The notes below the pieces were generated by a model, which saw only the letters and a program-made list of their open reading frames with translations, did not search any database and was not told where the DNA came from. 64,000 nucleotides of DNA, from assembly GCA_950022655.1 (NCBI GenBank), contig OX465581.1, positions 34,629,300 to 34,693,299 of the forward strand, read 5' to 3'. Position 1 is the first letter of the stretch. Every line of letters starts with the position of its first letter. Both the position numbers and the translations under genes were made by a program. Below, piece by piece: positions 54,201 through 64,000 of the stretch. Source of the stretch: Alentia gelatinosa (lineage: Eukaryota; Annelida; Polychaeta; Phyllodocida; Polynoidae).

Positions 54201-57200
54201 ACAGTATGTCACATATTGTACAATACACAATAGTAGGGCGCATATGTTCAGCGCATGTTTCCGAACATTTTGATGTATATACATCCAGGATTACTCCATG
54301 TTTAATGCAAAAGGACGAGTTGACCAGAAAAAGGACGAAAAACCCGAATTGACTAAGGTACGAGTTGACTAAGGCACGAGTTGACTAGCATTCATAGAAA
54401 CTGATTGGAAAAGATGCAATTTTTTTCAGGTTGGTGGGAAGAAATACTTCAAGAGGAGTGACTTGGCTGCAAAACAAGAAGAGGCATACTGGGCCAAGTC
54501 AAAGAAGTTAAAGAAAGAGGAATTGGTGAGTATGTCAAGACTTTGAATAAGGTCGTCACTTTAGACTCCACATATGTTGGGTATTACCATCATTTATACG
54601 AATGAGGATGAAGATGTAGGAAGGATTCCTTAAAAGGCATTTGTTTTGATTAAAAGAAAAAAATCTGGTATTTGTTTTAAGAAATCATGACAAATTTTCA
54701 CGCAAAACTTGAAATGATAAGTCAAAATTATCATATGTGAATAATTAATTTTGCTAAGGTGTGAATAATACGCTGTATTCTATTTTATTTTGCATTTGCA
54801 TGTGGTAATTTACTTGGAGAGAAAATTTCTCACTTCCCTAGATTGAAGAGGAAGCAGCGACAGACAGCGACAGTGGAACCACAGAAGTAAAGAAACAACA
54901 CGAAAAGCACATGTTACCAAGGAAAGAGGTGATTCTCATTTTAAAATCCGGTTCGTTCGTTTAAAGGTGTTTAGTCTATTGCCTATAGTTTTCAGTACAA
55001 TTAATAGCTTTGAACCCTTAATTTTTGTATGAAGATGTGTATTCTTGAACCCTGAAATTTCCAGAACCCTCTCCATGAGAAGTAGACCCCTTCACTGATA
55101 CTTTCAAATAGGCCCGTACTCTCTTGTGTCCTTCTTAACCTCACAGATCGCTCTAGTCCATCAAAATAGTGTGATAAACTGAGATACAAATGATCCGACG
55201 AGATTCATGCCAATTATTTACATAATATTTCTGCTACTTTTGAACCCAAGCAGTTTCCTTTCTTAAAACCATGCATATGGTCGGAAAACCTGCTATATTT
55301 CAATAAGATTCAATCATATTTGAAGTGTTAAATCGAAAAAGTCAAAAGATTTACGTTGGAGTCAGAGAGTCGTTGTATAATCATGTGTTACCTTTCAGGT
55401 TATAAAACGCCTTCGTGAAAGACAAGAGCCAATAAGACTTTTTGGAGAGTCTGACCAAGAGGCATATGATCGCTTGAAGAAGTTGGAGATGTTGACTCCA
55501 GAAATGAATAAGGTAATTTTGAAAAATTATAGTTTTGTACTCACAATCTAAATTCCTATACTTATGTTGACTCGACCATAGTATAGGATTCCACAATGAC
55601 CTGAAATATCAGTTTCCAAAACATATTCTTTGTTAAGAAAAATTATGAAATGAAACTTCTGCAGTGAGAGTGGTTTCCTTTTATTTTGACTACCCTTTGT
55701 CATCCCTTGCTTACTTGGTAGCTCATATTTAAGGAATATGCCGTGCAAATTAGTTTACTGCCTCCCTTTTTTTTCTGATTTACGAGCATGAAAGCGCACA
55801 TCCTCTAAGGTATCATTTCCCAGTGGGTCTATATTGAGTGTGGCCACACCATATCCGTGGCCTAGGGTTGGCAGAGGTTATATAGACTTTCAGCAAACTG
55901 CAAAAACTATCCCTTCTCTATCTGCGTGCCATCTATGTGACATTGGCAAAGGTGTAGAGGGCCAGGGTCTCATAGCTGACCATGATCAATCACTAGAGAC
56001 TGAAATATGTCATTGACCTTTAGATTTTTGTGGATATAATTCCTTGCTCATTCCTCAATTGTGGACATACCATTAGTTCCTAACTCCTTTAAATCTTAAG
56101 AATTTTCTGAGCCCTTTCGAAAGACTTCACTTAAACATTCTGTATGTGGGCTGTGCCCTACAGAACTCAGTGCCTTCCCGTGTTCTGCAATGCCAAAACT
56201 GTCCTACTGTTCTCCACCCACATTTTACCCCCGTAGGTGCTTTACCATGTCCTATGAATGGTGGTGTTCATATAAAGAGGCACAGAATCAGTGATATATT
56301 TTATTCTCAAAGGTCTGGAAGCATAATCAACTTGAATTTTTATTCTTTACCACAGGGATTTAAGAACGACATGAAAGCAGCAATGGACAAGGTAGACGAG
56401 GCTTACCTTAATGAGATCCTGCGGATGGGCGGAGAAACTGAAGATAGCAAGTCCAACGATGTCAAAGTGCGAGATGATGGAACAACCATTGAAGACATAT
56501 TGGTGTGTACAAAATACCACCTCTTTCTAGCGTAATCATCCGTAATGGATTGTTTTCAATCTTTTTATTCACAACCAACTTGTTTTACCGTTAACTTGCC
56601 TCTTAAACAAATCAATAACAACATTATCATCGTTTTCATTCAGTTTGTTATTGTATTTTTGCACATCTTGTTTATATAAATTCTAAGTGTTATATGTATC
56701 TAAGCTTATCGGATTTACATATTCGGTATATGTGCATATGGATTTAAGCAAAACTTGGAATACACACACTTGCATACATGAAAACAATGTAAGTCCATAG
56801 ATCATAGATCGGTTGCTGAATGTAAAAATCAATGCCAACATGTTAAAATACCAGAACTTTTAGAGCTGTGCATATTTTTAATATCCAGAAATTGGCCGAG
56901 GGCTTTGGAAAGGGCGATGATGCCTTAGATTCGGATGTGATATTAAAATTCTTCAAGGTAAGTGGTACAAGTTTTAGTCAGAGCCCCTGAGACTTTATTT
57001 ATCGTTACATCTAGACCTCACATGTATCTCTGTTTAACACGAGGTTTCGTCTTTTTTTAATCTGTAGGTGAAATGTCCACTTGGTGAGTGTCTAGACCAA
57101 TATCATCGATCCATGTAAAATCTGAAGTCAACGTTCTAGATTGTAGATATCTTATATTACCTCTTAACAATGTGTCGTTATTTTATTGGTTTCGACTTGT

Positions 57201-60200
57201 GTGTGCATGTCCTTTTCCACCTCGAAAGGCTTTGTTTGTGATCTACAGTTTTCTCGTACTATCCAATGTTTGATTCATAGCGTACTCTAAGTCTTTTTAT
57301 TTTTAGTAGAGGATTATAATCGTGCTGAGGACCCAACGGTCCAAGGAGGCAACACATAATAAATTACTTCCAACCTCTATAAAAGCACAAGACCAAAAAA
57401 AAATTATGAAACTCATAATTTAAAATTGACTAATTTAATCCGACAAATTTGGTACCTACCGCTTGAATGTATTGGTACCCTTTATCATGAGTCAGGTGAC
57501 CATGCTGAAAGAACTAAATGCTCTTTAAAGGAAAGGATATATTTAAAAAGATACTTATCTGGAATTCTCTCATAGGAAAAAAAGGACAGTTCGTACATAA
57601 AATGTCTTGCAATTTCAGTTAGTCTTGAAGTGTTGGGGTGTTGAACTGAACAGTCGGTCCCTAGAAGAGAAGCGAAGTTTCAAAGGGAAACTTTTAAGTG
57701 CCACTCACACACAAACAGTATCCTACGTCAAGCCACTCTTCAAGAAACTAAAGCGAAGGGTAAGTTCAAGTCCTATATGGATCTACATTACTCAGCCCAG
57801 GGTGTGAATGTTTAAAATGAATCTGCAGCATGGTGAGTTCCCAGAATGGAGAGACTGATGCAATCACTTACATACTGGGTGTGAACATTTAAGAATGTGG
57901 TAGGAAAGTGGCAGGTGGCCAGCAAATACTAGCTTATTTGCTTCAATTACAGGGATGCAAGTTTTCTGACAAATGACGGAATTTCGACATTTCATATACA
58001 ACGGCAACATTAGAATATATATATGTCATTTCACAGCTATTCCTTTCCAAAATAATGCTATAAATGATTTTTTTTTTTTTTATAAATGTTTTAAATTTCC
58101 GATTTCTTTCCTCAGTCGCAGCTTTCATCCCTGCAATTATATACATACGAATAAAAAAAGTAGTAAATTACATTACTCACTACGAATTGGAATGCATTAC
58201 TTTTTATTGGACTCGCAATATTTAAGTAGAATTACAATCATACCGATCACTACCATGATGGATATATGTGCTGTTGTAATTTTTGGATCAACGCCTAATC
58301 ACTTTCTATATTGATACCTGTTATGTGTGTAATTCGTTAATTATGAATATTATTGCTCCTCTCAATGTTATCACTGCTTGTTATGCTTTGTATATTTTAC
58401 TATGAACGATAACACATAAACACTGGAGACTCATTATTTCACTCATATGCACAATAACAAATAGGGGAATGACCTTCCCATGCTAGTCACGTCTCACTTC
58501 TCATACATCTTACAAGCAGTTCTCTACCCGGTTCTGCAATGCCTTACCCTCACATGCATTATAGATCCCCTTCCTATAATTCCATATTTTGCAATGTCCT
58601 GTCCTTTATCTTACCGCTGGTTTTTTAACCTATGACTTAACGTTGGGAACTCGTACCCCTCGCCCATGGAGTACTTTTTAAAAAAACATACTAAATGGCT
58701 GATGATTTCACAAAGTTAACCGATAGTCAGTGATGGATGAGATAAAATCTGAATCTCTCTCGAACCATAGTCACTGGAAATATACCATTTATTTTGGTTT
58801 GCTATGTTATCTCACTCGACCAAATATTGCTTAAGCATACAATATTTTTACACATTATCTCTTTTTTCAAATATTCACAGTCAGTGACACCAGATATTTT
58901 GGGATGCCTGGTTGACATTACGAAACAACTGCTTGACCGACACTACATTAAGGTAAGCTTTTCTTTATTATATTGTGCTTTAGTGCATATATATTAAAAA
59001 ATAGTCAAAAACAGAATTATGTAATCAATAAGCTATCAGACTCCCATAGACCTTGGCACAACATTTGGTTTATATCCTGAAAGCCCCGATTTCAGTGGAC
59101 TGGTTTTTCCAACTGCAGCCAGAAGGCTTTTGCCTCCAAGTCTCAAAATCGTGGTTAGGGACATTTATTTGTCTGATAATGTTATGTTGTTATTTCGCTC
59201 AAATTTAAGCAGAAATGGTCATGGATGAGAGATGGTATAGACCGCATTAGTGCGACCTTATTCTACCCGCCCAGACAAGGATTCCCCCGTACTGTGGTGA
59301 CAAACCGCTGCCAACTCACCAGTAAACAAAGGGCGATAATTTCTTTTTTTTTTGAGGGGGGGGGGGGGGGATTTTGTTTATAATTATTAATTGGTCATAA
59401 TTCGATGATTGGATGGTTTTACATTATGGCCGTATGACCAATAACACCAGATTTATCTTATTTATGTGAATTATGACATATAGAAAAATATATGTTCCCC
59501 TGAAATGACACATAACATTTTATGATATTACTTATAAGAGCTGTTTTATGTTTTTTGATAGCCAATATAGAAGACTCTGTTTTCGTAGAATGAGGGGATG
59601 TAGGTAGCTTGTAGTACGGCCAATTCTCACCAGACGGCTCAAGGTTAGGCTGCCCTGGGTGCCTCCAAGCGGTCTGTGGAAGAGACTAGGATGTAGGGTG
59701 CCTCCCGCACCCGCCAAACGGTCTAGTGGCCCTGCAGTGACCTCATTCCTGTCTGTCCTCTCAGAACCAGGACGATACTCTGATATTCAATTTGGTCCAG
59801 CGGGGTCGGAATATCCGCTCAAAGGCACAGAGGGTGGAATATGTCTTTAGATTGCTTTTTATTTTATCAATTTTAAATTTATGTCAGAAAATAGCACACA
59901 AATCAGAATTTCAATTGATATCGGAACGCCCTTAGACTTTGCCACCAGAAGCGCACGTGGTACAGGGAGAATGCAGTGTGCGATGTCAGCACTAATGCGG
60001 TCTATGGATACTAAAAGCTCATCTCCTATTTATGCAAATAATTATTATGGAGTTACCTTCTCTTATCCCAGTAAGACAGTTCTATATTAATCCAAATAGA
60101 AGAATGGAAAATAGCCCTGAAAGGCAGGAGATTGGGATACACCGATCCTTGAGTTAGTCATCCTATCCCTAATAATAAATGCCATTGTGCTGAAACACAA

Positions 60201-63200
60201 GATGTAGCGAGATTGGTCACGGTTTGGTTATCTTGCTAAATCGGGCTAGCTTTGAATAATCATGTGCCTATTTGTCGCGATATGTCTTGAGGTGTCGCGG
60301 TGGTGGAGTACCAAAACATACACCTGATACTGCACGGCTACGTTTTGCGACAACGGAGGTCTGACACATCGCGACACTGTAAGACACTACAAGACATAGC
60401 AAGACATACCACGGCAAATCCATTGTGTTGGTGGAACCAGCACTGAACATTGAGTCACTCTATTCGGGCGAGCGTGCAGTAAAGCGTTATTTATTGCATG
60501 AGGGTAATAGAGAAATTAACCTATCAGCGGCCAGAACGTGAGAAACGTCACACTGATGGGGTCTATAAAATGTTGACGAGCGATGGTCTTACTTGACAAT
60601 GTGGCAGCCGCAAATTTCACTAGTTCGAGCAACCTGGAGGAACTAAAACGGCTAATTAGTATTTTAAAGTCGTGGAGACAGGGTAGGATACAAACTAAAC
60701 TGAACTTGGGTTAGTATTATGGGTGTTTATTGCACTCTGGTTAGGTCGACTACCCACTGCGCTCAGCTAATGCCTCGCGCAGTAACGCAACCTGCCCATT
60801 GTGCAATAAACACTATTCCTATATACCTATGAGTGAACAACCTATGATTACTTAACGCTGCTGGGGGTGGAATAACTTTGGTTTACTGCCCAGGTTGAAG
60901 TTACTGCCCAGGTTGACGTTTACTGCCCAGGTTGACGTTTACTGCCCAGGTTGACGTTCAGAAGCATTCGGTTTTTATCGATATTAGCCGACATTTGAAG
61001 GTTTATAGGAATAGGGAAACCACGTACCAGTAGAAATAAGTCAAAGTTACTCGGTAACTTTGACTTATTCCCACCGGAACATAGTTTCCCTCTAACACTG
61101 CAAACTCTCGCTCAGTTTCTTTTAAGTATACAATCGACACATGACTTTTCCAATGCCTACTGTCTGGCCTCTCTTAGTTTACTGTTCTCGCTACAGCTGA
61201 TTGTATCTATCAAGTATATCACTGTTAATGTATTGTCTTCAATGTCCTCTGCGAACCAGGGTGAATTTCTCATGAAGATTGTTTGTTCCTCCCTAACCTT
61301 TCATCGGTGATAGAAGGATCACTCTATCTAGGTGTATTTCAACTATCACCGCGTCGTGGAATAAACCAAACGTGTTAAATTTGTCTTCTGTTGAAGCTCT
61401 GTATTTTTCGCTTTTTGTGCTCTATCATCATCTGACCGACTTTTGGTGTAAACTAAGTCGGCAACGAACCTTTTTTCTGGACCTAAGTTATGTCTAGAGC
61501 AGCGTGAAATAGGTTTTTCTTTATCCTACTGTCTAGCTCCAGCTAAAATAAAAAGTCTTTTAAAAATATTAGAAGCATCTCTGCATTTGGACCTAATTCT
61601 ACTCGGATGTGGAAAATAGTAGTTCAAGTACAAGCATTCGTCTCTCTTTATTTTTAGAACAAAGGTCCTGCCGTTAGGAACATGGGTGTTGGTTTCTATC
61701 GGGGCCCAGATACCTGTTATACGTCTTGTACTTATATAGAACGTCCTGACCATGCTGGAAAAGTCACAGAACGAGATGCTAATTTACCGTTTGTACGGAC
61801 CGAGGCGTTTCTTAACAATCAAAATTTTAATAAATGTGTATGGCAAGGTGGTCCGTATTTTAGTATACGGACCAGTGGTCCATACAGTATTTTTAAGTCA
61901 TATGCCAAAACAGTGCGTATTTACAGTATATACGGCATGGGTATATAGTAAAGGATTGTACGCTATCCAAATTGTGATACATATAGGGATGCACGTTTGC
62001 CGACAAATGATGGAATTCCGACATTTCATACACACTTACACCAACATAATGTTAGAGTAGCATCAGTTCAGTTTCACAATAGTCTCTCTGCAAATATCAA
62101 AAGTTACAGAATAATCAAGAGAAATTAGGATCGATTCATAACCATAATGTTCCAAAATAATGTTATAAATGCTTATATTTTTAAGGGTCAAATTTTTTGT
62201 GGGGTCAGTCCTGCCTTTAATCCCTGAACTTAAGTAGGACACTTTCCCAAGAGATCGATTGTCCGTTTGTCTATGAATTCCTACGTGTGTATTTATATTT
62301 CTACTTAAAAAAAAAGAATTGCACATTTTAGTCAGTCTTGACTCTTCAGATAGTATCTGTATGTTGTTTTGTCTGTTGTAGGCGAACGACGCCTACTTGG
62401 AGATGGCTATCGGTAACGCTCCCTGGCCGATTGGAGTCACCATGGTGGGCATCCACGCTCGTACAGGTCGTGAGAAGATCTTCGCTCGTAACGTAGCACA
62501 TGTACTGAACGACGAGACGCAGCGAAAGTACATCCAGGTGAGCCACTGCTTGTTATATATGACGAGAGCAACTGCGTGTTGATATGCGAGTGTGTTTTAA
62601 AAAGAAGGTTTCCTGGATTTAACAAGGATGTCAGCAGTCTTTGACCCTTTTGCTACGCTATGATACCTGAGGGCATTCCCGGGCATAATATGCCGTGATG
62701 CCTGGAGGTATTCCCGGGCGTAGTACGCCATGATGCCTTGAGGCATCATTTCCGAATTTTAAGTAATTGCTATTTTTCAATGAATAATGCTATTATTTTG
62801 ATAATATTCTGCCAACCTATGTAAAACTCTATCATGGTAAACATTAGTACTATTAATTGTATATAGCATCCTAACTATTTTGGTCCCCCATGGAGATGTA
62901 ATATAATGAGGCCATTGTGGCTATCGTGAAAATCGTCAGCGTACTACAGGGGTGAAATGGTACTGTAGTGGTGTATTTCAGGGTGTGTATTTGGTGCTAT
63001 GCTGCGTAGTGAAAGGGTTAAAGAAAATCCATGAAGTCATTTAGAGTAATGAGAACCCCCCATCCCACCCCATTTATAAACAGTTATATATAGAGATACA
63101 TGTATATTGTAATAGGTGTTTTTACATACTTACTCATTGATTTTATCATATTCTCATTAGAAATACCTATTTTCATGGCAAAAAAACCCAGAATCACTGT

Positions 63201-63847
63201 TCGCCTGACTACAATGAACAAGTTTACTGGGAAGTCGAAAACAGTGAAAACTATGTCCCCTGGTGAGTAGGGCGCGTATTACAGTCAGCTCTCCAACCAG
63301 AACCTTCCCTTTTATAACTCATTAAAGGTAAAAGAAATATTAGCAGGGATGAAGGTGGTACATTATGACACCTATTCATTTGAATTTTTTTTTGGTAACC
63401 AACCGATGGTCTCCTGGATTTCCATGAAATATCTTCCATGCCTTATCTATCGGTAGCTTGTCATGGAAACCATTAAGATCATGGAAGTAAAAATGCACAC
63501 TTGTACAGTAAAGCCAGATATATGGGGTTCCAGAAATAATATGAAGTTGGCATACACAGGTTTTTGTCTTTAAGATAATGAGACACTATTTCGGTGTTTA
63601 AAAAAATCATTAGAGTTAACTAAAAATCAGAAGGCATACTAATTCATGCTCAATCTATTGCAAAAGATATTTTGTCTTTTTTTCAAAAGTTTTTTATCTC
63701 CGATTTCCCCGGAGTCCCAACCTTCATTCCTCTAAACTTGTCGGGTTTTGCTTTCAGGGGTTGAAGCGACTCATGACCTGCTGCCAAAGGTATTTCCCGA
63801 CAGACCCTTCAAGAAGTGTCAACTACGAGCGCCTTGATCAGCCATGA
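51201..63847 (+). CDS. PRPF18: PRPF18 pre-mRNA splicing factor 18, whole coding span (10 exons)
   Basis: Second-step splicing factor; in the family it joins the spliceosome before 3' splice-site ligation and acts with SLU7 in the nucleus. Joining the ten exons listed separately gives 344 codons against 342 in human. Seen: N-terminal helix [21 protein letters not shown]; the PRP4-like (SFM) motif [15 protein letters not shown] (about residues 86-100); [15 protein letters not shown]; the Prp18 helical domain from about residue 193; and its invariant loop [13 protein letters not shown] (274-286) followed by [10 protein letters not shown] and [11 protein letters not shown]. Every exon is phase 0 at both ends, so exons could be skipped without a frameshift. 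Start: acaaacATGG context with an in-frame TAG 30 nt upstream. The stop lies 153 bases before the window end, and no poly(A) signal is visible. Confidence 0.97.
53040..53150 (+). other. Hammerhead-core-like motif / retroelement 3'-end signature
   Basis: CTGATGA, then a short GGCC...GGTT hairpin, then GAAAC (53080-53108) have the spacing of a hammerhead ribozyme core, followed by CGTTGACGTA, which could make a tiny stem III. AUUCC (53075-53079) can pair with GGAAU (53117-53121), but an internal loop separates this from the core, so activity is doubtful. Similar phrases occur at the ends of Penelope-like and other retroelements. Confidence 0.3.
53913..54388. mobile_element. Foldback element of GTCAACTCGT units (PRPF18 intron 1)
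   Basis: Left end holds four GTCAACTCGT units (TGGTCAACTCGTCCCTTAGT and on) within 80 bases; right end holds matching ACGAGTTGAC units (one degenerate). The unit-rich arms flank about 310 bases of AT-rich sequence. It ends about 40 bases before the exon 2 acceptor. Confidence 0.8.
54430..54525 (+). CDS. PRPF18: PRPF18 coding exon 2
   Basis: Residues 22-53, [20 protein letters not shown] then a Lys-rich end. Acceptor TTTTTTCAG|GTT, donor TTG|GTGAGT. A foldback element ends about 40 bases upstream of the acceptor. Confidence 0.95.
54842..54928 (+). CDS. PRPF18: PRPF18 coding exon 3
   Basis: Residues 54-82, the divergent acidic linker ([19 protein letters not shown]) before the SFM motif. Acceptor CTTCCCTAG|ATT, donor GAG|GTGATT (a weaker donor). 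This is the least conserved part of the protein. Confidence 0.9.
55399..55512 (+). CDS. PRPF18: PRPF18 coding exon 4
   Basis: Residues 83-120: [17 protein letters not shown], the PRP4-like splicing-factor motif, then [16 protein letters not shown]. Acceptor CTTTCAG|GTT, donor AAG|GTAATT. Confidence 0.96.
56356..56502 (+). CDS. PRPF18: PRPF18 coding exon 5
   Basis: Residues 121-169: [20 protein letters not shown], then an acidic linker ending in TTIEDIL. Acceptor TACCACAG|GGA, donor TTG|GTGTGT. Confidence 0.95.
56889..56957 (+). CDS. PRPF18: PRPF18 coding exon 6
   Basis: Residues 170-192, [20 protein letters not shown], leading into the Prp18 domain. Acceptor ATATCCAG|AAA, donor AAG|GTAAGT. 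Confidence 0.94.
57619..57759 (+). CDS. PRPF18: PRPF18 coding exon 7
   Basis: Residues 193-239, start of the Prp18 helical domain: [29 protein letters not shown] and FKKLKRR. Acceptor ATTTCAG|TTA, donor AGG|GTAAGT. Confidence 0.96.
57950..58133. mobile_element. hAT-like MITE (CAGGGATGCAAG type)
   Basis: CAGGGATGCAAG at the left and CATCCCTG at the right, CAATTA on both flanks, interior ACAAATGACGGAATTTCGAC shared with 61984-62226. 184 bp, in PRPF18 intron 7. Confidence 0.75.
58612..58805. repeat. Dispersed repeat B, copy 3
   Basis: GACTTAACGTTGGGAACTCG, CACAAAGTTAACCGATAGTC and the following GAGATAAAATCTGAAT match the copy at 16755. It ends about 75 bases before PRPF18 exon 8. Confidence 0.7.
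58881..58952 (+). CDS. PRPF18: PRPF18 coding exon 8
   Basis: Residues 240-263, a Prp18-domain helix ([15 protein letters not shown]). Acceptor ATTCACAG|TCA, donor AAG|GTAAGC. Confidence 0.94.
58953..60204. other. PRPF18 intron 8, left part
   Basis: Intron sequence with a G-run at 59356-59370 and a GC-richer patch at 59620-59800. Short open frames only; nothing recognised. Confidence 0.45.
60205..60445. mobile_element. MITE family G, copy 2
   Basis: Shares TCTTGAGGTGTCGCGGTGGT and CACGGCAAATCCATTGTGTT with 48974-49229. The left inverted repeat is decayed (GTGCTGAAACACAAGATG). Confidence 0.7.
60818..61098. repeat. Dispersed repeat C, copy 2 (five-unit VNTR plus hairpin)
   Basis: Same ends as 22846-23243. 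Here the 19-bp motif TTTACTGCCCAGGTTGACG is present about five times (60878-60960), and the terminal hairpin is almost perfect around GTCAAAGTTAC / GTAACTTTGAC. In PRPF18 intron 8. Confidence 0.8.
61728..61955 (-). repeat. Dispersed repeat D, copy 2 (inverted)
   Basis: The reverse complement contains CATGGTCAGGACGTTCTATA, TCCGTACAAACGGTAAATTA and TATACCCATGCCGTATATAC in the order seen at 24055-24403. Confidence 0.7.
61984..62226. mobile_element. hAT-like MITE (TAGGGATGCACG copy)
   Basis: TAGGGATGCACG at the left, ATCCCTG at the right, interior ACAAATGATGGAATTCCGAC and CCAAAATAATGTTATAAATG shared with 57950-58133. It ends about 155 bases before PRPF18 exon 9. Confidence 0.65.
62382..62537 (+). 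CDS. PRPF18: PRPF18 coding exon 9
   Basis: Residues 264-315, the most conserved part of the family: [30 protein letters not shown] and [13 protein letters not shown]. Acceptor CTGTTGTAG|GCG, donor CAG|GTGAGC. Confidence 0.97.
62645..63017. mobile_element. piggyBac-like MITE (PRPF18 intron 9)
   Basis: Left end CCCTTTTGCTACGC (flank TTGA), right end inverse CCCTTTCACTACGC (flank TTAA). The interior (GGCATTCCCGGGCATAATAT; TGATGCCTTGAGGCATCATT) matches 3505-3833. Confidence 0.75.
63161..63262 (+). other. Cryptic or alternative exon-like cassette in PRPF18 intron 9
   Basis: Bounded by a good acceptor (TTCTCATTAG|AAA) and donor (CCCCTG|GTGAGT), 102 nt long. In the phase required by PRPF18 it hits TGA at codon 16, so inclusion would truncate the protein. 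The other two frames are open throughout. It could be a regulated poison exon, a retroelement scrap or chance. Confidence 0.35.
63344..63732. mobile_element. Putative MITE with CAGGGATGAAGG ends
   Basis: CAGGGATGAAGGTGG at the left is mirrored by CCAACCTTCATTCCTCT at the right, about 389 bp, ending about 25 bases before PRPF18 exon 10. Its right end may supply part of that exon's pyrimidine tract. Confidence 0.5.
63758..63847 (+). CDS. PRPF18: PRPF18 coding exon 10 (terminal, with stop)
   Basis: Residues 316-344 and [23 protein letters not shown] then a short variable end, VNYERLDQP. Acceptor GCTTTCAG|GGG. The 3' UTR runs out of the window. Confidence 0.96.
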   Translation, partial: GLKRLMTCCQRYFPTDPSRSVNYERLDQP

Positions 63848-64000
63848 ATTGACATCTCACGACAGAATTTCTTTTTTTTCTCAATTAACGCTGAATGCTG
63901 GGTTAGACAAGTTCAAACCTGGACATCATGGATACATGGAGGCTGTAGAGAGTGTGGCATATAAGTTCGTTTGTTTGTGTTTTTTTCGTTTAACATAATT

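Noticed and set aside
59659..60090. Two short plus-strand frames in PRPF18 intron 8
   Set aside because: No family match, and no fit to PRPF18, whose exon 8 joins exon 9 in phase without them.

Overview
The window is eukaryotic nuclear DNA from an animal, most likely a marine invertebrate. Evidence: GT-AG introns, two conserved metazoan genes broken into many short exons, and AT-rich introns and flanks full of degraded transposons, tRNA-derived SINEs and inverted-repeat elements. A mollusc or similar lophotrochozoan would fit the repeat types (Penelope-like, PIF/Harbinger-like and piggyBac-like elements, and a decayed member of an uncharacterised protein family expanded in invertebrates), but the species cannot be fixed from sequence alone.

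Layout. (1) 1-19,000 is gene-poor and holds nested repeats: two adjacent 0.8-kb palindromes (1436-3081), a Ty3/gypsy pol remnant, LINE reverse-transcriptase fragments with a SINE inserted in one, a pseudogene of an uncharacterised family split by a solo LTR, a pogo-like TIR element and a Penelope-like fragment with a GIY-YIG endonuclease. (2) 19,163-50,588, minus strand, is a complete NEK4-type kinase gene in 18 coding exons; my splice model gives 858 codons. Its introns hold a 2.2-kb Harbinger-like element built around a 400-bp satellite, minisatellites, hAT-like and piggyBac-like MITEs and SINEs. (3) 50,589-51,200 is a 612-bp divergent intergenic region. (4) 51,201-63,847, plus strand, is a complete PRPF18 gene (second-step pre-mRNA splicing factor) in 10 coding exons, 344 codons. 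Its introns contain a foldback element of repeated GTCAACTCGT units, further MITEs and a cryptic exon-like cassette.

The two genes are head to head and probably share regulatory DNA, with no functional link needed beyond housekeeping expression. In both, exon phases join without frameshift and an in-frame stop lies just upstream of the chosen ATG. I found no rRNA, functional tRNA, CRISPR array or bacterial-type operon. The notable material is the repeat architecture; I saw no convincing new protein system.
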